A stretch of DNA of 64,000 bases, taken from assembly GCF_965227365.1 (NCBI RefSeq), contig NZ_OZ245754.1, positions 992,001 through 1,056,000 on the forward strand, written 5' to 3'. How positions within the stretch are numbered: position 1 is the stretch's first letter; the number at the start of each line of letters is the position of its first letter. The position numbers and the translations under genes were made by a program. Of the stretch, positions 25,055 through 33,151 are shown one piece after another. The notes under the pieces are model-generated. The model made no database searches and was not told the origin of the DNA. It saw only the letters and a list, made by a program, of their open reading frames with translations. The stretch comes from Hwanghaeella sp965227365. Its GTDB lineage: Bacteria > Pseudomonadota > Alphaproteobacteria > UBA8366 > Aestuariispiraceae.

Positions 25055-26203
25055 TCAGTTGATCAGGGCGTCGACGTAGAGTTCTTCTGCCCAAACCTGA
25101 TTCTCCGCGTACCAGGCATCGTTGTAGACCGTTTGCGTCGCCAGGTTTTCCGGCGAGGACGGATTCCACTTCTTCAACGATTCAGGCACCTTGTCCGCAG
25201 CCGCCGGATTCGCCGGACCCACGCCCATAGCATCCAGCCATTTGATCTGCAGATCCGGATCCTGGGTGTGCGCCAGGAACTTCATGGCTTCGTCCGCGCC
25301 GGCCGGATTGTTGACCGGAACGACCCATGCACCCGGCGACAATACCCCGCCGTTGAATGAGCTGGTGAAGCTGCCTTCGGGCATTTCATCTTTCAGGAGA
25401 TGCGCGCGGGTACTCCAGATGCAGCCAATCGAGACTTCCTTCTGGAGGAACAATTGCTGGCTCATCGAACCCGACGGCCAGACAATCACGTGTTCGCGGA
25501 TTTCACGGAACTTCTCGACCGCCGCTTTGATGCCGGCTTTGTCGCCAAGGAATTCATAGACATCGGCCGGTGCCGCCCCCATCGCCATCGCCGCGGTCTC
25601 CAGCATTCCGCGAACCGATTTACGGAATGTCCGCTTGCCTGGGAAATCTTTGACGTTCCACACGTCAGCCCAGGTCTCCGGCACCGCGTCGAGCATGGTC
25701 GGATTGCAGCACAGGCTGTAGCTGTAGGTGTAGTTCGCGACACCATGTTCCCATGTAAAGCCATCGATGACCTTGGATTTGTCCACGATCGAGTAGTCGA
25801 TGGGTTGGGCCACACCTTGCTTGCCCATGATGATGGCTGAGCCGGGACCACTGTCGCAGACATCCCAGACCACCGCTCCGCTTTCGACCATGGCACGAAT
25901 CTTACCGGCCGACGGGCCGCTGCCGTCGACGACCGTCTTGATCCCGGTTTTTTCGGTATAGGTGTCGCCCATGATCTCTTGGAGATACTCGGCGGCCTTT
26001 CCGCCCCAGTTGACCAGAACCAACTCGCTGGGCGCGGCGAAGGCATCATTACCCATAATCGGAATCACGCCCAAAGCGCCAAGCAGGCCCAGGACCGACC
26101 GCCGGTCGATCTTGCCGTCTCTGAATTTAGCCATGGCGATCTCGCCGAGATCGCGCTTGAAGGCTGTATCTTCGCTGATGTTGTCGAATTTTTTTTCCGT
26201 CAC
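25055..26203 (-). CDS. ABC transporter substrate-binding protein, PotD/spermidine-putrescine type
   Basis: 382 residues with a GTG start supported by GGAG seven bases upstream. The export signal is long: a charged N-terminal extension, then DRRSVLGLLGALGVIP, which resembles a twin-arginine leader but lacks a perfect SRRxFLK. The mature protein has the ELVLVNWGGKAAEYLQ opening and the PETWADVWNVKDFPGKR segment typical of polyamine-type binding proteins. It captures the substrate in the periplasm for the two permeases and ATPase encoded around it. The unusual Cys pair in YSLCCNP is notable. Ligand unknown. Confidence 0.92.
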   Translation of the reverse strand: MTEKKFDNISEDTAFKRDLGEIAMAKFRDGKIDRRSVLGLLGALGVIPIMGNDAFAAPSELVLVNWGGKAAEYLQEIMGDTYTEKTGIKTVVDGSGPSAGKIRAMVESGAVVWDVCDSGPGSAIIMGKQGVAQPIDYSIVDKSKVIDGFTWEHGVANYTYSYSLCCNPTMLDAVPETWADVWNVKDFPGKRTFRKSVRGMLETAAMAMGAAPADVYEFLGDKAGIKAAVEKFREIREHVIVWPSGSMSQQLFLQKEVSIGCIWSTRAHLLKDEMPEGSFTSSFNGGVLSPGAWVVPVNNPAGADEAMKFLAHTQDPDLQIKWLDAMGVGPANPAAADKVPESLKKWNPSSPENLATQTVYNDAWYAENQVWAEELYVDALIN

Positions 26204-26239
26204 TGATCTTCTCCTCTGTTCACTCTCAAACCACCAAGA

Positions 26240-27328
26240 CTATTTCTCCCCGGCCAGGATCACCCCGGCATCATCGTCCCACCCGAAAGAAACCTCTCGG
26301 CCGATTTCGGGGGTGATTTTTGTTTTCCAGGTGGGGGCCGACACCAGCACATCGCCGAACCCGGAATGCTCGACGATCATGTGGCAACGTTCGCCAAGAT
26401 AGGATGTCTGCTGGATCACGCCTCGGAACTGTTCTTCGCCAGGGTCGGCAATCCGAATGCGCTCCGGCCGGAGGGCAACTTGTACTTCGGCCTCGACGGC
26501 CACGTCGGCCGGCGCTGAGACAACGAACCGTTCGCCGCCGCCTTGGCAGATGAAACCATCTTCGTTACCGCCGTTTATAACCGCGTCTATGAAGTTGCTC
26601 TTGCCCAGGAAGTCCGCCACGAAGCGTGATTTCGGTCGGTTGTATAGTTCCTCCGGCAGGCCGATCTGCAGTATCTTTCCGTGATTCAGAATCACGATCC
26701 GGTCCGACATCGACAAGGCTTCGTCCTGATCGTGGGTGACATAGATGAAAGTCACGCCGAGCTGCCGATGCAGGTCTTTCAGTTCCCATTGCAAATCGGC
26801 GCGCAGCTTCTTGTCGAGCGCCGATAGGGGCTCATCCAGCAACAGGACGGACGGTTTGAACGACAAAGCGCGGGCAAGCGCGACGCGTTGCTGTTGTCCG
26901 CCGGAGAGTTGACTGGGCATGCGGTCCGCGAAGCGTTCCATCTGGACCAGTTCCAGACACTCTTTCACGCGTGCCTTGATCGCGTCCGGCTGCCACTTCC
27001 GAAGTTTCAACGGGAAAGCGATGTTGCCTGCCACCGTCATGTTTGGAAACAGGGCATAGCCTTGAAAAACCATCCCGAAGTTTCTTCGGTCGGGAGGTAA
27101 ATTTGTGATGTTTTCACCCCGCAGGGACAGACTGCCGACGTCGAGTTCGGTGAATCCGGCGATTGCCATCAGCAGTGTCGTCTTGCCGGACCCGGAAGGC
27201 CCCAGCAAGGTCAGGAACTCGCCATCCCCAATCTCCAGATCAACGCCGTCCAGGGCCCGCACCGGGCCATAATACTTGGCGGCGCCTTGAACCGAGAGAA
27301 CCGATTCAGATGCAGGCATGGTATTCAT
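26240..27328 (-). CDS. ABC transporter ATPase, PotA type
   Basis: 362 residues. Walker A GPSGSGKT at 43-50, Q-loop FQGYALFP, signature LSGGQQQR at 141-148, Walker B LLLDEP at 162-167, and H-loop YVTHDQDEAL. A C-terminal TOBE domain (about 285-355) follows, as in PotA, FbpC and UgpC. It energises import by the permeases encoded downstream. It begins the ABC part of the minus-strand operon, about 110 bases after the hydantoin racemase gene. That gap leaves room for an internal promoter, but none is obvious. Confidence 0.95.
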   Translation of the reverse strand: MNTMPASESVLSVQGAAKYYGPVRALDGVDLEIGDGEFLTLLGPSGSGKTTLLMAIAGFTELDVGSLSLRGENITNLPPDRRNFGMVFQGYALFPNMTVAGNIAFPLKLRKWQPDAIKARVKECLELVQMERFADRMPSQLSGGQQQRVALARALSFKPSVLLLDEPLSALDKKLRADLQWELKDLHRQLGVTFIYVTHDQDEALSMSDRIVILNHGKILQIGLPEELYNRPKSRFVADFLGKSNFIDAVINGGNEDGFICQGGGERFVVSAPADVAVEAEVQVALRPERIRIADPGEEQFRGVIQQTSYLGERCHMIVEHSGFGDVLVSAPTWKTKITPEIGREVSFGWDDDAGVILAGEK

Positions 27329-27436
27329 GGAGGCTTCCCGCTTTCATTTGGTTTTTCGACAACCGTTCTCCGTCGTGGGTGCTGAGTGAACGGCGCGAAA
27401 GGGATTTGAATGACGACACGTTGCAATGATCCCCGG

Positions 27437-28108
27437 TTATCGGTTGTCGGCGCGGCGAAGCCGAAGCAGTGCGATTGCCATCGCGGTTGCCGCATGCGTT
27501 GGGTCGATGACTGTGACCCCAAGTTCCTGTTCCAACGGTGCGCGGTACCGGGCCATTCCCGCACAACCAAGAATCAGCATCTGCGCGCCATGGTCTGACA
27601 AAAGCCGGCGGCCGGTCTCCATGATCCTGTCCCGGGCCTTGGTCTCGTCCGCGAGTTCCGCCACGTGAAGGCCGATCGGCAGGTCGGCGGCGATCATGGC
27701 GTCCAGCCCCGCTTCGCGTGCCAGACGCCAGTGACGCGGTACCGCGACATCCAGAATGGAAATGACCCCGGCGCGTGCGCCCAATCCGGCGGCGGTGGCC
27801 AATGCCGCACGTGCCGAACCGATGACCGGCTTCGTCGTGACTTCCTTCGCGGCGATCGCGCCGGGGTCCGAATAGCAGGCGATGACGAATGCATCGGCGG
27901 CCGACTCGTTCCGACGGATGTGTTCGGTGACAAGCACCGACGCCTTGTCGCAGTCGCCTTGGGTTTCGATCCCGATGGGGCCTTGATCCAACCCGATACA
28001 CTCGATCTTCGGACCGTCCACACTGCGGAACGGATCCATGGCAAGATCGATTGCGGCAGTCACGGCGCGGTTACTGTTGGGGTTAATTACCTGGATGAGG
28101 CCGCTCAT
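27437..28108 (-). CDS. hyuE: Hydantoin racemase (Asp/Glu racemase superfamily)
   Basis: 223 residues from the ATG at 28108 (MSGLIQVINPNS), 14 bases after the carbamoylase stop. The superfamily's two catalytic cysteines are present: Cys78 in IACYSDPG and Cys182 in LILGCAGM, close to the Cys76/Cys181 pair of characterised hydantoin racemases. It interconverts D- and L-5-monosubstituted hydantoins, so the stereoselective hydantoinase and carbamoylase can consume both enantiomers. The neighbouring genes make this assignment stronger than aspartate or glutamate racemase. An allantoin racemase is the main alternative. Confidence 0.9.
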   Translation of the reverse strand: MSGLIQVINPNSNRAVTAAIDLAMDPFRSVDGPKIECIGLDQGPIGIETQGDCDKASVLVTEHIRRNESAADAFVIACYSDPGAIAAKEVTTKPVIGSARAALATAAGLGARAGVISILDVAVPRHWRLAREAGLDAMIAADLPIGLHVAELADETKARDRIMETGRRLLSDHGAQMLILGCAGMARYRAPLEQELGVTVIDPTHAATAMAIALLRLRRADNR

Positions 28109-28122
28109 ATTCGTACTTCGCC

Positions 28123-29070
28123 CTATTCGGCCGCGTCGGGTCGGACGACGCCGGTTTGTTGCGTGATCAGGCCGTAATGCTCGATCCGTCGGTGTCGCGC
28201 GAAATCGAATACTGTTTCCTTGTAGAAGGTACATTCGTCGAGATCGCAATCCGCGACAATCAGCTCATCGTCAAGCGTTTGCGATTTCGCGACAATCTGG
28301 CCCGCCGGCGACACGATGGTCGATCCGCCCAGAAGTTTATGTCCGTCTTCCACACCCGCTTTCGCGACGGCCACTACCCAGGTGCCGTTTTGATAGGCGC
28401 CCGCCTGCACGGACAGGTCATGATGGAAACCGCGTAGGTCGTCGGCTTCTTCCGGGCGTTGCGAGTTCGTGGCCGGCGTATTGAAACCGAGCAACACCAT
28501 CTCCACGCCCTGAAGCCCCATGACCCGATAGGTTTCCGGCCAGCGGCGGTCGTTGCAAATGCACATGCCGAACAGGCCGCCCATGGTTTTCCACACCGGG
28601 AACCCTAGATTGCCAGGTTCGAAATATTTTTTCTCCAAATGCTGGAATGCGCGCTTGGGATCGAACTCGGCATGGCCCGGCAAGTGTACCTTTCGATACT
28701 TGCCGACAATGTTGCCGTCGCCGTTGACCAGGACGGATGTGTTGAACCGGTGTTCCTGGCCGCCCTCGATTTCGCGCTCGGCATATCCGAGATAGAAGGC
28801 AATGCCCAGTTCCTTTGCCCGGTCGAACAGGGGTTGGGTTTCCGGGCTCGGCATATCGGTCTCGAAGTATCGATCTACTTCCTCGGGGGTCTCCAGGTTC
28901 CAGCGCGGAAAGAAGGTCGTCAGCGCCAGTTCCGGAAATACGACAAGGTTGCATCCTTCGGCCGCCGCTTGCTCCAGCAGCGCGATCATCCGTTCAACCG
29001 CGACGTCGCGCGTGTCGGCGAGATTGAGAGCGCCGAGTTGCGCGCCCCCGACACGGATAATTCTACTCAT
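28123..29070 (-). CDS. N-carbamoyl-D-amino acid amidohydrolase (nitrilase superfamily)
   Basis: 315 residues. Of two adjacent ATGs the second (29070) has better spacing from GGAG and gives Glu47, Lys127 and Cys172, the exact numbering of the catalytic triad in Agrobacterium D-carbamoylase. The signature GMCICNDRRWPETYR surrounds the nucleophile. It hydrolyses N-carbamoyl-D-amino acids to D-amino acid, carbon dioxide and ammonia in the cytoplasm. The start overlaps the hydantoinase stop (TGATG), so the two are coupled and act in sequence. The HHDLSVQAGAYQNGTWVV segment is also characteristic of this group. Confidence 0.95.
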   Translation of the reverse strand: MSRIIRVGGAQLGALNLADTRDVAVERMIALLEQAAAEGCNLVVFPELALTTFFPRWNLETPEEVDRYFETDMPSPETQPLFDRAKELGIAFYLGYAEREIEGGQEHRFNTSVLVNGDGNIVGKYRKVHLPGHAEFDPKRAFQHLEKKYFEPGNLGFPVWKTMGGLFGMCICNDRRWPETYRVMGLQGVEMVLLGFNTPATNSQRPEEADDLRGFHHDLSVQAGAYQNGTWVVAVAKAGVEDGHKLLGGSTIVSPAGQIVAKSQTLDDELIVADCDLDECTFYKETVFDFARHRRIEHYGLITQQTGVVRPDAAE

Positions 29071-30545
29071 CATAGGTCTCCAGGCAGTATATCAGCACCA
29101 AAGTTGCGTGCCGGATCGACTTCCGGCAGGCGCTGGCCCAAGGGTTTTGCGAAGTCCGAGGTGTCGCGCGCGAGGAACTGTCCGCTACCCGCCTGTACCT
29201 GGAGTTCGCCATCGGACACCACCACGCGGCCCCGATTGACGACCGTCACCGGCCAACCCGTCAGGTGCTTGCCCTCGTATGGGCTGTATCCGGCTCGATC
29301 GTGCAGGTCCGCGTATCGGACGACGCGTTCCAAGGTGGGGTCCCAGATCACCAGATCCGCATCAGTGCCGACGGCGATCGTTCCCTTGCGCGGGAACAGG
29401 CCGTAGAGGCGTGCCGCATTTGTTGAGGTCAATTCGACGAACTTGTGAATGTCGATCCGTCCTTTGACCACGCCTTCGGAAAAGAGAAGCGGCATTCGCA
29501 ACTCGATACCGGGAACCCCGTTTGCGATTTTCGTGAAGGGCGGATTCGGTCCGGCGTAGAGTTTGCCGTTCGAGTCGAAGCTGTAAGGGGCATGATCGGA
29601 GGAGACGATTTGGAAGGTGCCGTTCCGGATTCCCCGCCATAGCGCCTCTTGTGCGTCGGCGTCCCGCGGTGGCGGACTGCAGCAGAATTTCGCTCCCTCC
29701 ATTCCATCCCGATCCAAGTCGTCGACGGTCAGGAACAAATACTGCGGACAGGTTTCACCATAGATTTTCAGACCGGCATCCTGGGCACGCCGTATTTCCG
29801 CGCTCCCTTCCTCTGTCGAGACATGCACGATCAGCATCGGCGTATCGGCGAGCGTCGATAGAGCGATCGCACGATGGGTCGCCTCGCTCTCCGCGACCCG
29901 CGCGTGACTTATCGCGTGAAATTTCGGGGCGGTGTTTCCGGTATTGACCAACCGTTCGGTGATCCAACGGATCATGTCATAGTTTTCGGCATGCACCATT
30001 ACCAGTGCACCGTCGCGCCGGGCGGTCGCCAAGACATCCAGCATCTGATGATCGTCCAGCCGCAGCAATTCGTAGGTCATGTAGACCTTGAAGGATGTGA
30101 ACCCTTCACGGATGAGCGCGGGGAGTTCCTGACCCAGGACTTCCGGCGTCGGATCGGAGACAATGAGGTGATAGCCGTAGTCGATCACCGCTTTCGGGCG
30201 GGCCCGCGCATGATAGTCCTCGACCACCGCGCGTAGGGAATCGCCTTTGTGCTGCGCCGCGAAGGGGATGACGGTCGTGTTGCCGCCAAACGCGGCCGAA
30301 ATTGTGGCGCTTTCAAAATCGTCCGCTGTCATGAGACCGAAGGCGGACTTTTGTTCGATATGACAATGCGCCTCGACCCCGCCGGGCAGTACCAACAATC
30401 CGGTCGCGTCGATCTCGCGGTCGCCCGGTCCCAGGCTTCGACCGATGGCCGTGACCACGCCGTCCTTGACCCCGATATCGCATACGCTCTGCGATGACGC
30501 TGTCGTGACGTTGCCGCCGCGCACTACGAGATCGTACTCACTCAT
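29070..30545 (-). CDS. D-hydantoinase / dihydropyrimidinase
   Basis: 491 residues from the ATG at 30545, with GGAG six bases upstream; the longer frame upstream is not protein-like. It is a cyclic amidohydrolase that opens 5-substituted hydantoins or dihydropyrimidines to N-carbamoyl products. The binuclear metal site shows EAHCHIEQ (HxH with Cys between), the bridging carboxylated Lys in FTSFKVYMTY, HAEN, IVHVS and the final Asp in SSDHAPY. The CHIEQ variant differs from the common DxHTH form. It is the first gene of the operon and is coupled to the carbamoylase. With the racemase next to it, hydantoin rather than reductive pyrimidine breakdown is favoured. Confidence 0.94.
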   Translation of the reverse strand: MSEYDLVVRGGNVTTASSQSVCDIGVKDGVVTAIGRSLGPGDREIDATGLLVLPGGVEAHCHIEQKSAFGLMTADDFESATISAAFGGNTTVIPFAAQHKGDSLRAVVEDYHARARPKAVIDYGYHLIVSDPTPEVLGQELPALIREGFTSFKVYMTYELLRLDDHQMLDVLATARRDGALVMVHAENYDMIRWITERLVNTGNTAPKFHAISHARVAESEATHRAIALSTLADTPMLIVHVSTEEGSAEIRRAQDAGLKIYGETCPQYLFLTVDDLDRDGMEGAKFCCSPPPRDADAQEALWRGIRNGTFQIVSSDHAPYSFDSNGKLYAGPNPPFTKIANGVPGIELRMPLLFSEGVVKGRIDIHKFVELTSTNAARLYGLFPRKGTIAVGTDADLVIWDPTLERVVRYADLHDRAGYSPYEGKHLTGWPVTVVNRGRVVVSDGELQVQAGSGQFLARDTSDFAKPLGQRLPEVDPARNFGADILPGDL

Positions 30546-31275
30546 CAAGTGCTCCGTACATTGGCGGACCGCCTTGGAACAGCGATCCGGTTGTGTCTGT
30601 TCCATGCAATGTTGAGAGCGGAATGGAAAACCATCAAATAAAAGAATGAGCGCTTCGGATAACTTCACATTATTGATTGGGGCCGGACGCACACCGATGA
30701 ATTCGGGAAATCCCTCCGTTGGCGCGGCGTTCGGAAAGTGCCGGTCATAGGACCCGAGACGCCGGGCGGATAAAGTTTGAGCACAGGCCGGCATGCAGCG
30801 CGGTATTGGCTTATCGATCGCTCAACCGCTTCGCTGGTCGAAAACAGGATCTGGCTGTTACGGTGTTGCGCAGACAGGATCCAAGCGGGATTCACAAAAC
30901 TGGACCGGAGAACTGCATGTCCAAATCGATCATGAGCCCGATACGGATGAGCAGGGCTCGATGATGGTAGTTCGCGCGCTGAAAATGCGCGGTCTTGCAT
31001 CAATGAACCCCCGTGAACACCGCTCTACGAGCAGCGCCGACATAGGTTGAAGTATATCGTGCCCTTGAACCTATTAACGCGGGCCCCCAATGGGCGGCAG
31101 GTCATGCGCTACGCCGGTTCATCCACTAAATCCTGGCAAACTCGCCAAGGGCTAATTGATTGTAATTAAAGCCTGCATTCTTACTGAAGTCGCCAGAGAC
31201 GCCATGCTATTGTCTTGTCATGGCCAAGGCCTATCGGCGTATTTTAAGCTCTGCAACAAACCCAAAGAGACTCAA
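30546..31275. other. Long intergenic region, divergent promoters
   Basis: 730 bases between the hydantoinase start and a divergent LysR gene. Short open frames occur but none looks like a protein or has a supported start. It must contain the promoter of the nine-gene hydantoin operon and that of the LysR gene. No tRNA, repeat or clear palindrome was found by eye. Confidence 0.5.
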
Positions 31276-32181
31276 TTGGACCGTCTTCAAGCCCTTCAGC
31301 TATTCGCCCGTGTGATCGAGCGCGGCACGATCTCGGCGGCCGGCCGGTCGTTGGGGCTGTCCAAAACCGCGGCATCCAAACGCTTGCAGGACCTTGAGGC
31401 GGAATTGAACGTCCGTCTGTTGAACCGGACCACACGTCACGTCTCCGCCACCGAGGCCGGGCAATCGCTTTACAATCGAGTCATTCCCATGATTCGGGAC
31501 ATGGAAACGGTTTTGGAACAGATCTCCGAATCCTCCGACAAACCGTCCGGTACCCTGAGGATTTTGGCGAGGCGATCCTTCGGCATGTTGCATATCATGC
31601 CGGCTCTGCCGTCCTTTCGCGCCCTGTATCCGGACGTGTCCGTGGACCTTCGTTTGACCGAGACCGTGGATATCGCGCCGTCGCATGGCGTGGATATAGC
31701 CATCAGATTGGGACGCCCCGACGAGAAGTCTCTCGAAGCAGAGCGCTTGACCAGCGACCGGCGTTTGCTTTGCGCCAGTCCGGACTATTTTGCGCGATGC
31801 CCGCCACCGAAAAACATGGGCGATCTCGATCGTCATGATTGCCTGACCTACGGCCAGGACACGGAGCCGGCGGTTTGGGTTTTCGAGGAGGAGAACAGTC
31901 GCCGGGAGGCGCGTGTAACCGGCGCCATCCGTTCGAACAGCGGCGAGGTCCTGCGCCAAGCCGCGTTGGATGGGCTGGGTCTGGCCGTGTTGCCTGAATG
32001 GATGGTCGCCTGGGATGTTGCCGGCGGACGCCTGCAAACCTGCCTCACCGAGTGCCGCGTCTACCCGGCCGGCTATTCCGCCGAGATCTTTGCCGTGTAT
32101 CTACGTGACATTCTGCGCCCGATGAAGGTCAACGCGTTCATCGGACATCTGCAAAAGCACTTGGCAATGCATGTGGGATGA
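31276..32181 (+). CDS. LysR-family transcriptional regulator
   Basis: 301 residues from a TTG at 31276, five bases after an AAAGAGA ribosome site, giving the canonical opening DRLQALQLFARVIERG. An ATG at 31204 would add 24 non-homologous residues. Helix-turn-helix: GTISAAGRSLGLSKTAASKRLQDLE. The effector domain has the CrgA-type features RTTRHVSATEAG and GVDIAIRLGRP. It lies just upstream of and in line with the oxygenase-GMC-aldolase operon and divergent from the hydantoin operon, so it could regulate either. The effector is unknown. Confidence 0.92.
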   Translation: MDRLQALQLFARVIERGTISAAGRSLGLSKTAASKRLQDLEAELNVRLLNRTTRHVSATEAGQSLYNRVIPMIRDMETVLEQISESSDKPSGTLRILARRSFGMLHIMPALPSFRALYPDVSVDLRLTETVDIAPSHGVDIAIRLGRPDEKSLEAERLTSDRRLLCASPDYFARCPPPKNMGDLDRHDCLTYGQDTEPAVWVFEEENSRREARVTGAIRSNSGEVLRQAALDGLGLAVLPEWMVAWDVAGGRLQTCLTECRVYPAGYSAEIFAVYLRDILRPMKVNAFIGHLQKHLAMHVG

Positions 32182-32287
32182 TTGTTCCGAAATTCGGGAG
32201 ACAATTTCCTCCATTATCCCACTACTCAACGGGACGGGATAAAGGCACGGTGGTTTCAAGATAAGAAACGGAACGCCGGAGGAAATC

Positions 32288-33151
32288 ATGATCACCATCA
32301 AGCAGTTGCACCCTCTCTTCGCGGCTGAGGTCGTTGGGCTCGATCTCTCCAGGGCGGTATCGGATAGCGATTTTCAGACCATTGAAGACGCGTTCCGGCA
32401 TCAGTCAGTGCTGGTGTTCCGGAACCAGCAAATCGACGATGACCAGCAAATCACGTTCAGCGAGCGTTTCGGCGAGTTGGAGACGACAAAGGTCGGAACG
32501 GTTGGCGCCGGCAGCAAATTGGTGATCCTGTCCAACATGAACGAAGACGGTGTCGTCGTGCCGCCGACGGACAAGCAGGTGCTGAACAATCGCGCCAATC
32601 GCCTATGGCACGCGGACAGTTCCTTCAAGGCTATGCCGGCGAAGGCATCCATGCTGTCCGCGCGCGTGATCCCGTCAAAAGGAGGGGATACGGAGTTCAT
32701 CAGCATGCGCGCCGTCTACGCCGCCTTGCCGGAGGACTTGAAAAAGGCGGCCGAAAACAAGGTTGTTATTCACGACTATGCTTATTCCCGTTCCAAGATC
32801 GATCCGAACCTGGTGACGGACGAAGAAAGGGCCGCCGTGCCGCCGGTGCGCCAGGCGATGGTGATCGACCATGGCCCGGAACTCGGCAAATCGCTGTATC
32901 TCGGTGCCCATGCCGCGCGGGTCGAGGGAATGGGGGAAGCGGAAGGCCGGGCGCTGATCGACGAGCTGATGGCATTCGCCACGCAACCGCGCTTCGCTTA
33001 TACCCATAAATGGCAGCCGCATGATCTGTTGCTGTGGGACAACCGGTCTGTCGTCCATAGGGCGACTCCGTTCGAAAGCAGCACCGAAAAGCGGCTGATG
33101 GTTCGAACGACGATTGCCGGCGATGTGCCGACACTGGCGGCTGCCGCGTGA
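32288..33151 (+). CDS. TauD/TfdA-family 2-oxoglutarate-dependent dioxygenase
   Basis: 287 residues, with CGGAGG upstream of the ATG. It is a non-haem iron oxygenase using 2-oxoglutarate. The facial triad is His108 and Asp110 in LWHADSSF and His257 in SVVHRATPF; Arg269 should bind the 2-oxoglutarate carboxylate. The RLWHAD form and length match TfdA/alpha-ketoglutarate-dependent 2,4-D or sulfonate dioxygenases. These hydroxylate a carbon next to an ether or sulfonate so that the molecule breaks. Its GTGA overlap with the GMC oxidoreductase gene means they are co-translated in one pathway. Substrate unknown. Confidence 0.93.
   Translation: MITIKQLHPLFAAEVVGLDLSRAVSDSDFQTIEDAFRHQSVLVFRNQQIDDDQQITFSERFGELETTKVGTVGAGSKLVILSNMNEDGVVVPPTDKQVLNNRANRLWHADSSFKAMPAKASMLSARVIPSKGGDTEFISMRAVYAALPEDLKKAAENKVVIHDYAYSRSKIDPNLVTDEERAAVPPVRQAMVIDHGPELGKSLYLGAHAARVEGMGEAEGRALIDELMAFATQPRFAYTHKWQPHDLLLWDNRSVVHRATPFESSTEKRLMVRTTIAGDVPTLAAAA

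Noticed and set aside
22017..27328. Naming the ABC system as a spermidine/putrescine importer
   Set aside because: Sequence similarity to PotABCD shows the family only; the surrounding enzymes act on cyclic ureides and amides, so the ligand is left open.
29070..30545. Reading the hydantoinase as part of reductive pyrimidine degradation
   Set aside because: No dihydropyrimidine dehydrogenase genes are present, and a hydantoin racemase and D-type carbamoylase are adjacent instead.
30793..31050. Possible small gene in the divergent region before the second LysR gene
   Set aside because: No ribosome site at its start, no hydrophobic or domain pattern, and low similarity to neighbouring codon use.
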